From contig OZ241868.1 of the NCBI GenBank assembly GCA_965202905.1, forward strand, positions 744,001-808,000: DNA of 64,000 nt. Reading direction: 5' to 3'. Positions 8,988 to 19,490 of this stretch are shown in pieces. Made by a program: the position numbers and the translations under genes. Below the pieces are notes generated by a model. That model did not search any database. It was not told where the DNA came from and saw only the letters and a list, made by a program, of their open reading frames with translations. The DNA is from CAYFYS01 sp965202905 (GTDB taxonomy: Bacteria; Pseudomonadota; Alphaproteobacteria; MPNO01). The stretch's first letter is position 1. Every line of letters starts with the position of its first letter.

Positions 8988-10550
8988 ATGTCCGGCAGGC
9001 GCTACTACTTGACGACACCGATCTACTACGTCAACGACTCGCCGCATGTCGGCCACGCCTACACGACGCTGGCCTGCGATGTGCTGGCCCGGTTCATGCG
9101 CCTGGACGGCTACGAGGTGTTCTTCCTGACCGGGACCGACGAGCACGGCCAGAAGGTCGAGAAATCGGCCCAGGACGCCGACATGGACCCGCAGGCTTTC
9201 ACCGACAAGGTCTCGGAGAACTTCCGCGCGCTCGCCGAGGCGATGAACTTCTCCAACGATGTCTTCATCCGCACGACCGAGCCGCGCCACGCCCGGGCCT
9301 CGCAGGCGATCTGGCAGGCGCTGATGGACAATGGGCACATCTATCTCGACTCATACGCCGGCTGGTACGCGGTACGCGACGAGGCCTATTACGGCGAGGA
9401 CGAGATCACTACGGGCGAGGACGGGATCAGGCGCGCGACTTCGGGCGCGGAGGTCGAATGGGTCGAGGAGCCGTCGTATTTCTTCGATCTTTCGAAGTGG
9501 CAGGACCGGCTGCTCGAGTTCTACGAGGCCAATCCCGATTCCGTCGCGCCGCGTTCGCGCCGTAACGAGGTGATCAGCTTCGTCAAGGGCGGGCTCAACG
9601 ACCTGTCGATCTCACGCACGAGCTTCAAATGGGGCGTGCCGGTGCCGGGCGATCCGGACCACATCATGTATGTCTGGCTCGACGCGCTAACCAACTATGC
9701 GACCGCGGTGAGCTACCCGGATGTCGAGGCCGACGATTTCCGCAAGTTCTGGCCCTGCGACCTCCACATGGTCGGCAAGGACATCCTGCGCTTTCATGCG
9801 GTCTACTGGCCGGCCTTCCTGATGGGGGCCGGCATCGAGCCGCCGCGGCGGGTCTTCGCGCACGGCTGGTGGACCAATGAAGGCCGGAAGATCTCCAAGT
9901 CGCTCGGCAACGTGATCGACCCGTTCGAGATCATCGCGCATTACGGCCTGGACCAAGTGCGGTATTTCCTGATGCGCGAGGTGCCGTTCGGCAATGACGG
10001 CGACTTCTCGCACCGGGCGATCGTCAACCGGATCAACGGCGATCTCGCCAACGATCTGGGCAACCTGGTCCAGCGGGTCGGCGCCATGCTCCAGCGGTAT
10101 TTCGGCGGCGCGATGCCGGGGCCCGACGCTTGGCAGGATGCAGACCGGGCACTGCTCGATGCCGCCTCGACCATGCTGAAGACGACGCGAGAGCGTATTC
10201 GCAACCAAGCCTTCCACGAGGCGCTCGACGAAATCTGGGTGGTCGTCCGGCAGGCCAACGCCTATGTCGACCGCCAGGCCCCCTGGGCGCTGATCAAAGA
10301 GAATCGGGCGCGGACGGGAACGGTCCTGTGCGCGCTGGCCGAGGCCATCCGCCGGATCGCAATTCTGCTCCAAGCCTTCATGCCCGATACGGCCGCCCGG
10401 ATCCTCGACCAGCTCGCCGTGCCCGAGACCGCGCGCACCTTGGAGAATCCGGGCGAGAGTGTCGCGGTCCCGGCCGGGACCGCGCTGCCCGTGCCGTATC
10501 CGGTCTGGCCACGCTATGTTGAAGAAGAGGCCGTGCCGGAAACCGCCTGA
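8988..10550 (+). CDS. metG: Methionyl-tRNA synthetase
   Basis: Class I aminoacyl-tRNA synthetase (520 aa) charging tRNA-Met. The HIGH-type motif appears as HVGHAYT (about residue 19) and the KMSKS-type motif as KISKSLGNVIDP (about residue 303). It belongs to the shorter type lacking the C-terminal tRNA-binding dimer domain. ATG at 8988 is preceded by GGAGAG; an in-frame ATG at 8946 would add 14 residues overlapping the holB stop and is less likely. The TGA stop shares one base with the tatD ATG. Confidence 0.95.
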   Translation: MSGRRYYLTTPIYYVNDSPHVGHAYTTLACDVLARFMRLDGYEVFFLTGTDEHGQKVEKSAQDADMDPQAFTDKVSENFRALAEAMNFSNDVFIRTTEPRHARASQAIWQALMDNGHIYLDSYAGWYAVRDEAYYGEDEITTGEDGIRRATSGAEVEWVEEPSYFFDLSKWQDRLLEFYEANPDSVAPRSRRNEVISFVKGGLNDLSISRTSFKWGVPVPGDPDHIMYVWLDALTNYATAVSYPDVEADDFRKFWPCDLHMVGKDILRFHAVYWPAFLMGAGIEPPRRVFAHGWWTNEGRKISKSLGNVIDPFEIIAHYGLDQVRYFLMREVPFGNDGDFSHRAIVNRINGDLANDLGNLVQRVGAMLQRYFGGAMPGPDAWQDADRALLDAASTMLKTTRERIRNQAFHEALDEIWVVVRQANAYVDRQAPWALIKENRARTGTVLCALAEAIRRIAILLQAFMPDTAARILDQLAVPETARTLENPGESVAVPAGTALPVPYPVWPRYVEEEAVPETA

Positions 10551-11344
10551 TGTTGGTCGACAGTCACTGCCATCTCGATTTCGATGTCTTCGACGAGGAT
10601 CGCGAGGCGACCGTCGCGCGCGCGCTCAAGGTCGGGATCGGCCGCATGGTCACGATCTGCACGAAAATCAGCCGTTTCGAGCCGGTCCTCGCGATCGCGC
10701 GCGGTTCGAACGTTATCGACTGCACGCTGGGCGTCCACCCCCATCATGTGGCGAGCGAGGGCATGGTTGCCGCCGAACGGCTGGTAGCGGGCGCCGCGGC
10801 GCCCGAGGTCGTCGGCATCGGCGAGACCGGGCTCGACTACTACTACGACCGCAGCCCGCGCGAAGACCAGAAGCGCAGCTTTCGCAACCATATCGCAGCC
10901 GCGCGCACGACCGGCCTGCCCCTGATTGTCCATACTCGTGACGCCGATGAGGACATGATCGGGATGCTGGGCGGGGAGATGGGCGAGGGGGCGTTTTCGG
11001 GCGTGCTGCACTGCTTCTCCGCCGGCCGCGCGCTCGCCGAGGCGGCCCTCGACCTCGGCCTCTACATCTCGTTCTCCGGCATCGTGACGTTCAAGAAATC
11101 CGACGGGCTGCGCGAGATCGTGCGCGCGGTGCCGATGGAGCACATCCTGGTCGAGACCGATGCGCCGTTTCTCGCGCCGGCGCCCAATCGCGGCAAACGC
11201 AACGAGCCGTCGTTTGTGGTTCACACCGCCGCCGCGATCGCCGGGATCAAGGGGCTGGACACCAACGAAGTTATCCGAAGAACGACCGACAACTTCTTCG
11301 AATTGTTCCAGAAATCGGCTGAGCGCGCGCAGCGATGCGCGTAA
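10550..11344 (+). CDS. tatD: TatD-family metal-dependent hydrolase
   Basis: TIM-barrel metallohydrolase (264 aa) of the TatD/YcfH family, associated with 3'-5' DNase activity in DNA turnover and repair. The metal ligands are all present: HCHLD near residue 6-10, GVHPHH, GETGLDYYYD, VHTRDADED, LHCFSAG and TDAPFLAP. The ATG shares a base with the metG stop, and the stop overlaps the next gene by 10 nt. It should therefore be cotranscribed with metG. Confidence 0.92.
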   Translation: MLVDSHCHLDFDVFDEDREATVARALKVGIGRMVTICTKISRFEPVLAIARGSNVIDCTLGVHPHHVASEGMVAAERLVAGAAAPEVVGIGETGLDYYYDRSPREDQKRSFRNHIAAARTTGLPLIVHTRDADEDMIGMLGGEMGEGAFSGVLHCFSAGRALAEAALDLGLYISFSGIVTFKKSDGLREIVRAVPMEHILVETDAPFLAPAPNRGKRNEPSFVVHTAAAIAGIKGLDTNEVIRRTTDNFFELFQKSAERAQRCA

Positions 11345-12105
11345 CCATCCTGGGCTGCGGGAGCTCCCAGGGCGTGCCGAGGATCGGCGGTGACTGGGGT
11401 GCCTGCGATCCGACGAATCCCAAGAACCGGCGCTCGCGACCGTCGATCCTGGTCGAATGGGACGGGCTCAACATTCTGGTCGACACCTCCCCGGACCTGC
11501 GCCACCAGCTCTTGGCCGCCGGGATCGCGCGCATCGACGCGGTCCTCTATACCCACGCCCACGCTGATCACGTCCACGGAATCGACGATCTCAGGGGCAT
11601 TCAGCGGCTGGGCGGCGAGCGTATCGAGGTCTACGCCGAAGCGTCGGTGCTGGACGAGATCGTCATCCGGTTTCCCTATCTGTTCGTCGGCGCGGAGGGG
11701 CGCGACGAGACCTATCCGCCGTTCCTGATCCCGCAAGTCATTGCCGGGGATTTCGCTGTCCAGGACCGTCCGATCGGCGCCTTCAACCAGGATCACGGCG
11801 GCATCGCTTCGACCGGGTTTCGCTTCGGCATGCTGGCCTATTCGACAGACGTCGTCGCTCTGCCGGAGCCGAGCCTCGCCAAGCTTGCCGGCATCGACAC
11901 ATGGATCGTCGACTGCCTCAGGCTCAGCCCGGCGCACCCGACTCATGCCCATTGGCCGGTCACCGAATCATGGCTCGACCGCATCCGGCCACGCCGCGCG
12001 ATCCTGACCCATATGAACCACCAGTCCGACTACGACACGCTCCAGGCCGCCACCCCGGACGATGTCGAACCTGCCTATGACGGCCTGACTACAGAAATTC
12101 CATAA
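11335..12105 (+). CDS. Metallo-beta-lactamase-fold hydrolase (PhnP-like)
   Basis: MBL-fold enzyme (256 aa) of the PhnP-like phosphodiesterase group that usually follows tatD in alphaproteobacteria. The metal motif THAHADHVHGID is at residues about 76-87. Further conserved stretches are SSQGVPRIGGDWGACDP near the N-terminus, a central FNQDHGG, and THMNHQSDYD near the C-terminus. PhnP hydrolyses cyclic ribosyl phosphates. The substrate here is not known, and the gene is not in a phosphonate context. The stop codon lies inside a 16-bp AT-only-core palindrome (12101-12116). Confidence 0.88.
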   Translation: MRVTILGCGSSQGVPRIGGDWGACDPTNPKNRRSRPSILVEWDGLNILVDTSPDLRHQLLAAGIARIDAVLYTHAHADHVHGIDDLRGIQRLGGERIEVYAEASVLDEIVIRFPYLFVGAEGRDETYPPFLIPQVIAGDFAVQDRPIGAFNQDHGGIASTGFRFGMLAYSTDVVALPEPSLAKLAGIDTWIVDCLRLSPAHPTHAHWPVTESWLDRIRPRRAILTHMNHQSDYDTLQAATPDDVEPAYDGLTTEIP

Positions 12106-12116
12106 TATATATTATG
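12101..12116. repeat. 16-bp AT-rich perfect palindrome
   Basis: CATAATATATATTATG is a perfect palindrome overlapping the stop of the MBL-fold gene and lying about 130 nt upstream of mazG. It stands out in very GC-rich surroundings. It could be an operator or contain a -10-like element for mazG, but no partner -35 was found. Confidence 0.6.
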
Positions 12117-12247
12117 CGACAATCTATGTTGTGCGCCGTCGGTTGCGTTGTGTCCCATCCAGCGTCGGATCGCACTGTGCGCTTTTGCGAATCGCCTGCT
12201 TGGTTATAGTCGCGGCGTCCAAGCTGCGACTCTCCTGGGTGAGCGCG

Positions 12248-13029
12248 ATGTCCAATGAGACAACGACCGATTCGGCGGGCAGCATCGCCGCCCTGCTCGC
12301 GGTGATAACCCGACTGCGCGACCCGGTGTCCGGATGTCCGTGGGACAAGGTCCAGACCTTCCGCACCATCGCTCCCTATACCGTCGAGGAGGCCTATGAG
12401 GTCATCGATGCGATTGAGCGCGACGACCCGGGCGCGCTGTGCGATGAGCTCGGCGACCTGCTGCTGCAGGTGGTCTTCCACGCAGAGATGGCCCGCGAGG
12501 CTGGCGCGTTCGATTTCGACGATGTTGCGCGGACAATCGCCGGGAAGATGTGCCGGCGTCATCCGCACGACTTCGGCCAGAGCACCGAATCCGATCCCAG
12601 GGTCCTGAATCGGATCTGGGAGCAGCACAAGGCCGGCGAACGCGCCGCGTCCGCCGCTTGCGGGGACACGCCGCCCAGCGCGCTCGACGGGGTGGCCCGC
12701 GCCCTGCCCGCCCTGATGCGCGCCCAGAAGCTTCAACGCTGCGCCGCCGCCCGGGGGTCGGCTTCGACTGGCCCGAACCCGGCGCGGTGCTGGCCTGTGG
12801 CGCCGGGACCGGGGAGATCGCAGGCAAGATCGGCGATCTCCTTTTCGCCTGCGTCAACGCCGCCCGCCATCTCGACGTGGATGCCGAGGTCGCGCTCCGG
12901 GAATGCAACGAGAAGTTCACCCGCCGCTTCCACCATGTCGAGGCCGGCATCATCGGTCAGGGCCGGCGGATGGAGGACACGAGCCTCGAGGAGATGGAAG
13001 CGTTCAGGGTCGAGGCGAAGGGAGGCTGA
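12248..13029 (+). pseudogene. mazG: mazG, frameshifted, C-terminal domain damaged
   Basis: Nucleoside triphosphate pyrophosphohydrolase with two tandem MazG domains. The first domain is intact in frame 1 (CPWDKVQTFRTI, EEAYEVIDAIERDD, DELGDLLLQVVFHAE, RHPHDFG). At the G run 12753-12757 the frame is lost: RAQKLQR is read in frame 1 and VGFDWPEP in another, continuing to KFTRRFHHVE and the stop at 13029. The second domain also lacks the usual EExxE helix, because WPEPGAVLA runs within about 15 residues into IGDLLFACVNAARH. The frameshift alone could be a sequence error, but together with the shortened catalytic helix it suggests real decay. ATG at 12248 has GGGTGAG upstream. The stop is convergent with the next gene, 2 nt apart. 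Confidence 0.8.
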
Positions 13030-13031
13030 GC

Positions 13032-13910
13032 TCAGTCCCTGGTGAGCAGCAGCATCAGGCTGGAGGTGTCGTAGCGCGACCCGCCGCATGCCTGGACGTG
13101 CTTGTAGAACTGATCGACCAGGGCCGTCAGCGGCAGCCGGGCGCCGTTGCGGTCGGCCTCGTCAAGGCAGATTCCGAGGTCCTTGCGCATCCAATCGACC
13201 GCGAAGCCGTAGTCGTACTTGCCCGCCAGCATCGTCGCCGCGCGGTTGTCCATCTGCCAGGACTGCGCCGCGCCGCCCGAGATCACCTCGACCGCCTTCC
13301 CGGCGTCGAGCCCGGCGCGAACGGCGAAGTTGAGCCCTTCCGACAGGCCCTGGACGATGCCGGCGATGCAGATCTGGTTGACCATCTTGGTGAGCTGGCC
13401 GCTGCCCGCCTCGCCCATATGCACGATGGTGCGGCCATAGCTTTCCATTACCGGCCGGGCGCGTTCGAAGGCCGCGGCCTCGCCACCCACCATGATGGTC
13501 AGCATGCCGTTCTCGGCGCCCGCCTGGCCGCCGGAGACCGGTGCGTCGAGGAAGCAGAGCCCCGCCTCCGCGGCCGCGGCCGCAACCTCACGGGCGACCG
13601 CCGCCGAGGTGGTGGTGTGATCGATCAGCACCGCCCCCCTGTCCATTCCGGCCAGCGCGCCTTCGGCGCCGAAGATCACCGAGCGCAGATCGTTGTCGTT
13701 GCCGACGCAGCAAAAGACGAAATCGGCGCCCTTGGCCACCTCGGCCGGCATCGGCCCGCTGTCCCCGTCATGGGTGTCGACCCACCGGTCAGCCTTGGAC
13801 ACGGTGCGATTGTAGACCCGGACCCGGTGGCCCTTGGCCGCAAGATGCCCGGCCATGGGAAACCCCATCACTCCAAGTCCGATAAAGGCAGCCGATACGG
13901 TCTCGCTCAT
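13032..13910 (-). CDS. NAD(P)-dependent oxidoreductase, 3-hydroxyisobutyrate dehydrogenase family
   Basis: Beta-hydroxyacid dehydrogenase (292 aa) with an N-terminal Rossmann fold GLGVMGFPMAGHLA, the substrate-binding signature DAPVSGGQAGAENGML (about residue 120) and the catalytic lysine in GQLTKMVNQICIAG (about residue 170). Family members oxidise 3-hydroxyisobutyrate, tartronate semialdehyde or related acids. The exact substrate cannot be read. ATG at 13910 (MSETV) has GGGAG a few bases upstream and removes 21 non-conserved residues of the longer ORF. Confidence 0.88.
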   Translation of the reverse strand: MSETVSAAFIGLGVMGFPMAGHLAAKGHRVRVYNRTVSKADRWVDTHDGDSGPMPAEVAKGADFVFCCVGNDNDLRSVIFGAEGALAGMDRGAVLIDHTTTSAAVAREVAAAAAEAGLCFLDAPVSGGQAGAENGMLTIMVGGEAAAFERARPVMESYGRTIVHMGEAGSGQLTKMVNQICIAGIVQGLSEGLNFAVRAGLDAGKAVEVISGGAAQSWQMDNRAATMLAGKYDYGFAVDWMRKDLGICLDEADRNGARLPLTALVDQFYKHVQACGGSRYDTSSLMLLLTRD

Positions 13911-13977
13911 GTCTCCCACCCTGCCCGGAATTGCCGCGGCGATCTTAATTGCGCAGCCGCGCGACGGCAACACGACC

Positions 13978-14778
13978 CTACGTCCTGCGGGTCAGGACGG
14001 CGCGGATGTCGCGGGCGAGATCTTGCCAAGTCCGGCTGTCCGGGGCCATCAGGAGACCTTCCTGCTCGCGGCGGGCGGGCGAATAGGGGGCGCCGTCGAG
14101 ACAGGCATTGTGGCCGCCCGCCTCGCGGTGGAGAAGTTGGCCGGGGGCGTGGTCCCACGGCTTGAGATTGCGGTAAAAGGCGAAATGGCTGGCTCCGACG
14201 CCCAGCGCCTGATAATCGACGCCGCAGCACTTGTTGTGGCTCACCCCGGCAAAGCGCCCGCTGAACGCGGCGTCGCGGCGCAGCCGCCAGCCGAGCGCGC
14301 CGCTCATCTCGGCATCGGGCGCGGCCTCGGCGACCCGCAGGCGCACCCCGTCGCGCCAGGCTCCGGCGCCGCGCTCGGCGACAGACATCGCATCGGCGAC
14401 CGGGTCGTAGATCCAGCCCGCGACGGTCTCGCCGTGCTCGGTCAGCGCGACCATCACGGCGAATTCGGGCTTGCCCTCGGCAAAATTTGCCGTGCCGTCG
14501 ACCGGATCGATAATCCATGCCTTGCCGGGTCCGTGGAGCCCGTCGAGCAGGCGGGGATCGGCCTCGCACGCCTCTTCGCCGACGATCCGCGTGCCCGGCG
14601 TAAGCGCCGCCAGACCCTCGCTTAGCGCGGCTTCCGCCGCCTCGTCGGCAACGGTGACCACCGCGCCGGGCCGCTTCTCCCAGGACTCGGCCTCGCTCAG
14701 CCGCCTGAAGCGCGACAGGATCTCCGTCCGGGCAACCTCGCGGACGAGCCGGGACACGGCTTCGATGTCGACAGGCAT
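13978..14778 (-). CDS. Inositol monophosphatase family protein
   Basis: Metal-dependent phosphatase of the IMPase/CysQ superfamily (266 aa). Metal-binding motifs are GEE (about residue 75), WIIDPVDGTANFAEG (about 95-109) and WDHAPG (about 225). The family hydrolyses inositol phosphates, 3'-phosphoadenosine 5'-phosphate or histidinol phosphate, and the sequence does not decide between them. ATG at 14778 (MPVDIEAV) is the first start compatible with the family N-terminus. It is downstream of groEL but separated from it by a strong terminator. Confidence 0.87.
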   Translation of the reverse strand: MPVDIEAVSRLVREVARTEILSRFRRLSEAESWEKRPGAVVTVADEAAEAALSEGLAALTPGTRIVGEEACEADPRLLDGLHGPGKAWIIDPVDGTANFAEGKPEFAVMVALTEHGETVAGWIYDPVADAMSVAERGAGAWRDGVRLRVAEAAPDAEMSGALGWRLRRDAAFSGRFAGVSHNKCCGVDYQALGVGASHFAFYRNLKPWDHAPGQLLHREAGGHNACLDGAPYSPARREQEGLLMAPDSRTWQDLARDIRAVLTRRT

Positions 14779-14845
14779 AAATCGGATCGCAAACCGATCA
14801 ATTCGGAGGGCCGCAACCTCGCCGCGGCGGGGCGGGATTGCAACG

Positions 14846-14876
14846 AAAAAGGAGGGCCGCCATCGGACGGCCCTCC
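14846..14876 (-). terminator. Rho-independent terminator of groESL
   Basis: On the minus strand a 9-bp perfect GC stem (GGAGGGCCG/CGGCCCTCC) with an 8-nt loop is followed directly by TTTTT. It lies about 50 nt past the groEL stop in the direction of transcription and separates groEL from the inositol-phosphatase gene. Confidence 0.9.
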
Positions 14877-14923
14877 CCTGTCTTGCGCGGCCGACGGATC
14901 GGCCGCAGGACACGGACGTGCGG

Positions 14924-16576
<1,653 letters not shown>

Positions 16577-16588
16577 GTCCTGCTTGTC

Positions 16589-16876
16589 CTACTCGACGAT
16601 GCCCATGATGTCGGATTCCTTCATGATCAGGAGATCCGCTCCTTCGATCTTCACCTCCGTGCCCGACCACTTGCCGTAGAGGACGCGATCGCCCTTCTTG
16701 ACGTCGAGCGCGGTGATCTTGCCGTCCTCGGAACGCGTTCCGGTGCCGACGGCGATGATCTTGCCCTCCATCGGCTTTTCCTTGGCCGTATCGGGGATGA
16801 TGATGCCGCCGGCCGTCTTTTCGTCGGCCTCGAGCGGTTCGACCAGCACACGATCGTGCAATGGCCTTAGTTTCAT
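16589..16876 (-). CDS. groES: Co-chaperonin GroES
   Basis: 10-kDa co-chaperonin (95 aa) that caps GroEL. The start MKLRPLHDRVLVEPLE, the mobile-loop segment EKTAGGIIIPDTAKEKP and the C-terminal ESDIMGIVE are canonical. AGGAGAT lies 7 nt upstream of the ATG. The promoter and HrcA-type operator are about 165-220 nt upstream. Confidence 0.98.
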   Translation of the reverse strand: MKLRPLHDRVLVEPLEADEKTAGGIIIPDTAKEKPMEGKIIAVGTGTRSEDGKITALDVKKGDRVLYGKWSGTEVKIEGADLLIMKESDIMGIVE

Positions 16877-17040
16877 AGATCCATCTCCTAAGCTGTGTGA
16901 ACGTCTACGGCGCACCCGTCCAAGCGATCGTCGTCCTGGACTGCCGTTTCCGCTTCCCGTTCCGGGAATACGCCGAACTGGCCCTGGTTCAGGTCGAAAT
17001 GCCTTCAAAGGCGCCGCGCCGGCCCGAATCAAGCGGTTTG

Positions 17041-17067
17041 CTAGCATCCGAGCCCAGCGAGTGCTAA
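17041..17067 (-). promoter_or_regulatory. CIRCE-like HrcA operator upstream of groES
   Basis: Read on the minus strand: TTAGCACTC, a 9-nt spacer, then GGATGCTAG. The first arm is the perfect CIRCE consensus. The second matches GAGTGCTAA at six of nine positions. Spacer length and location just downstream of the promoter fit HrcA repression of groESL. Confidence 0.85.
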
Positions 17068-17097
17068 TTATCTAAGGGCTGCGACGCGCCCTGTCAA
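17067..17097 (-). promoter_or_regulatory. groESL promoter
   Basis: On the minus strand a perfect -35 TTGACA (17092-17097) is followed by TAGATA (17-nt spacing) or GATAAT (19-nt spacing) as the -10. The -10 abuts the CIRCE-like element, so HrcA bound there would block initiation. Confidence 0.7.
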
Positions 17098-17126
17098 CAA
17101 CTGATCGACGCCGGCCTGCATGGAAT

Positions 17127-18386
17127 TCAATCCGCCGGCGGTTCGGGTCGCTCGAGCCGGGCGATGTCGGCCGGATCGAGCTCTACCCGGAAGCGCGCGA
17201 CCATGCCTTCGTCGTGGCGCTGGATCACCTTGCCATGACGATAGAGCCAAGCGAGCTTCGCACCGTCGGCCAGATCGACCTCGATCTCCAGGATTCGCCG
17301 CCGGGCGTTGAATGCGGCATCGAGCCGCTCGATCAGGACGGCGACCCCCTCCCCCGTCTTGGCCGAGACCGCGATGACATCGTTGCGCCGGGCGGCCCGG
17401 TTCAGGGCGATCGTCCGGGCGTTCCCTTGCAGGAGATCAATCTTGTTGTGCAGTTCGATCAGGATCTTGTCGTCGTCAGGCTCGATACCAAGCTCGCCCA
17501 GCACCTTGCGCACGTCCGTGGACTGGGCCTCGCTGTCGGGGTGGGCGATGTCGCGCACATGGATGATCAAATCGGCGTCGATCACCTCTTCCAGCGTCGC
17601 GCGGAAAGCGGCGATCAGCATCGTTGGCAGGTCCGAGACGAACCCCACCGTGTCGGACAGGATCGCCCGGCGGCCCGAGGGCAGGTCGATGCCCCGCATC
17701 GTGGGATCCAGGGTGACGAACAGCAGATCCTCGGCGCGTATGTCAGCCTTCGTCAGCCGGTTGAAAAGGGTCGATTTGCCCGAGTTGGTGTAGCCTACCA
17801 GCGCGGCGACCGGATAGGGCACCCGCTTGCGCGCCCGGCGATGCAGCGCCCGCGTCCGGGTGACCGCCTCGAGCTCGCGGCGGATTCGGGTGAGTCGTTC
17901 GTCGATCTGCCGGCGGTCGGCCTCGATCTGGGTCTCGCCGGGCCCGCCGACGAAACCCAGACCGCCGCGCTGGCGCTCGAGGTGGGTCCAGCTTCGCACC
18001 AGGCGGCTGCGCTGGTAGGTCAGGTGGGCAAGCTCGACCTGGAGAACGCCCTCGCGGGTGCTTGCCCGCTCGCCGAAGATCTCCAGGATCAGCCCCGTGC
18101 GGTCGATAACCTTGCAGTGCCAGGCGCGTTCCAGGTTGCGCTGCTGGACCGGGCTGAGCGGCGCATCGACGCAGACCAGATCGATCTCCGCCTCGGCGAT
18201 CGCGGCGCCGAAGCTTTCGACCGCGCCGGGCCCGATATAGGTCGCCGGGCGCGGCCTTGCCAACGCGATCTTTTCCGCGCGCACGACATCGAGGCCGATC
18301 GCGCCGGCGAGTCCCACTGTTTCGGCAAGGCGTGCCTCGGGCGTACGGCCGGGTCCCGATACCGATCGGGCATACGGATGCAGCAC
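17127..18386 (-). CDS. hflX: GTPase HflX
   Basis: Ribosome-associated GTPase (419 aa) linked to rescue of stalled or heat-damaged ribosomes. The HflX N-terminal domain (VCVDAPLSPVQQRNLERAW, GGPGETQIEADRR) precedes the G domain with G1 GYTNSGKST (about residue 205), G3 DTVGFVSDLP, G4 HNKIDL (NKxD) and SAKTGEG. The start is GTG; no other in-frame start lies between it and hfq. Placement immediately downstream of hfq is typical for proteobacteria. Confidence 0.95.
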   Translation of the reverse strand: MLHPYARSVSGPGRTPEARLAETVGLAGAIGLDVVRAEKIALARPRPATYIGPGAVESFGAAIAEAEIDLVCVDAPLSPVQQRNLERAWHCKVIDRTGLILEIFGERASTREGVLQVELAHLTYQRSRLVRSWTHLERQRGGLGFVGGPGETQIEADRRQIDERLTRIRRELEAVTRTRALHRRARKRVPYPVAALVGYTNSGKSTLFNRLTKADIRAEDLLFVTLDPTMRGIDLPSGRRAILSDTVGFVSDLPTMLIAAFRATLEEVIDADLIIHVRDIAHPDSEAQSTDVRKVLGELGIEPDDDKILIELHNKIDLLQGNARTIALNRAARRNDVIAVSAKTGEGVAVLIERLDAAFNARRRILEIEVDLADGAKLAWLYRHGKVIQRHDEGMVARFRVELDPADIARLERPEPPAD

Positions 18387-18447
18387 CGCCGCGCTTCCGG
18401 CGGAGCGCGGCCGGTCGTTCCGGTCGCCCTCTGCGGTAATCAGCCTG

Positions 18448-18705
18448 TTATTCGGCGACGGGCTCGACCTCGGATTTTTCGTCGTAAAGCTGAACCGGGG
18501 CCACCGGCATCACCGTCGAGATCGCGTGCTTGTACACCAACTGGGAATGACCGTCTCTGCGCAGCAGGATGCAGAAGTTGTCGAACCATGTGATGATGCC
18601 CTGCAACTTTACGCCGTTGACCAGGAACACGGTGACCGAGGCCTTGTTCTTCCGGATATGGTTGAGGAACGTGTCCTGAAGGTTCTGGCTCTTTTCTGAT
18701 GTCAT
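18448..18705 (-). CDS. hfq: RNA chaperone Hfq
   Basis: Hexameric Sm-like RNA-binding protein (85 aa) that pairs sRNAs with mRNAs. It shows the Sm1 stretch QDTFLNHIRKNKASVTVFLVNG, the GIITWFDNFCILL strand and the YKHAIST Sm2 motif that builds the U-rich RNA pocket. ATG at 18705 (MTSEKSQ) is the conserved start; the longer ORF to 18780 is not conserved. The 125 nt between the HAD gene and hfq may hold an hfq promoter, but no convincing one was identified. Confidence 0.97.
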   Translation of the reverse strand: MTSEKSQNLQDTFLNHIRKNKASVTVFLVNGVKLQGIITWFDNFCILLRRDGHSQLVYKHAISTVMPVAPVQLYDEKSEVEPVAE

Positions 18706-18830
18706 CTTGGGTCCCGTTTTCTTCGAGTTTCGGATTGAACCGTACATGACCCGGGCGGCTCGCGCCGGCCGGGTCGACACACAAACGAGGCAGCATTAAC
18801 CCAGACGAATTGCAAAGAAAATATGAAACC

Positions 18831-19490
18831 TCAGATTGGACAAACAAGATCCAGGAGCGCCCGGCACGTCCCGAAATGGGCCGATGGAAGGAAATTTTCG
18901 AACTCTCCCCCGTCGGGCGCCTCGGCGCGGATGAGAATCGACGTGCAGCCGGCGTTTGTCGCGCATTCCATGTCGATCGCGGTGTCGCCGACGAACCACA
19001 CGTCCGGACCCCGCTTGTGGGGGCCTGCGGCCAGCGCAAGATCCACCGGCTCGACCGCGGGCTTGTCGCGGGACGCATCGCTTGCGCCGACCAAGCCAGA
19101 AAAATAGCCGTCCCAGCCGAGATGGCTGACTTCGAGGCGCAGATTGGCGCCCATCTTGTTGCTGACAACGCCGAGAAAGACCCCGCGGCTGGACAGTTCG
19201 GCCAGCAGCGCCTCGGCGCCGTCGCAGGCGACCAGCCGCTTCAGATGAATCTCTTCGAACCGGCCATAGAAGACATCCTTCGCCTCCCGCCAGCGCTCGC
19301 CGAACATTTCAGGGAACGCCTCGCGCATCGACCGGCGCACCCGGGCATGGGTTTCTTCCAGGGTCCAGGTCGGGTGGCCCATCGCCGCCAGGGCGGCGTT
19401 CATCGCCTCGTGGATGACCGGAAAGGTATCGACCAGCGTGTTGTCCCAATCGAACAGGACGGCGCCGGGCAGTCGATCAAGCGCCGACAT
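18831..19490 (-). CDS. HAD-family phosphatase (phosphoglycolate phosphatase-like)
   Basis: Haloacid dehalogenase superfamily hydrolase (219 aa). Motif I is LFDWDNTLVD (residues 12-21) with the nucleophilic Asp, motif II VVSNK (about 109), motif III lysine in SRDKPAVEP and motif IV VGDTAIDMECA. A helical cap lies between motifs I and II, as in phosphoglycolate phosphatases. The start overlaps the end of the D-amino-acid transaminase gene by 14 nt. The substrate is not determined. Confidence 0.85.
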   Translation of the reverse strand: MSALDRLPGAVLFDWDNTLVDTFPVIHEAMNAALAAMGHPTWTLEETHARVRRSMREAFPEMFGERWREAKDVFYGRFEEIHLKRLVACDGAEALLAELSSRGVFLGVVSNKMGANLRLEVSHLGWDGYFSGLVGASDASRDKPAVEPVDLALAAGPHKRGPDVWFVGDTAIDMECATNAGCTSILIRAEAPDGGEFENFLPSAHFGTCRALLDLVCPI

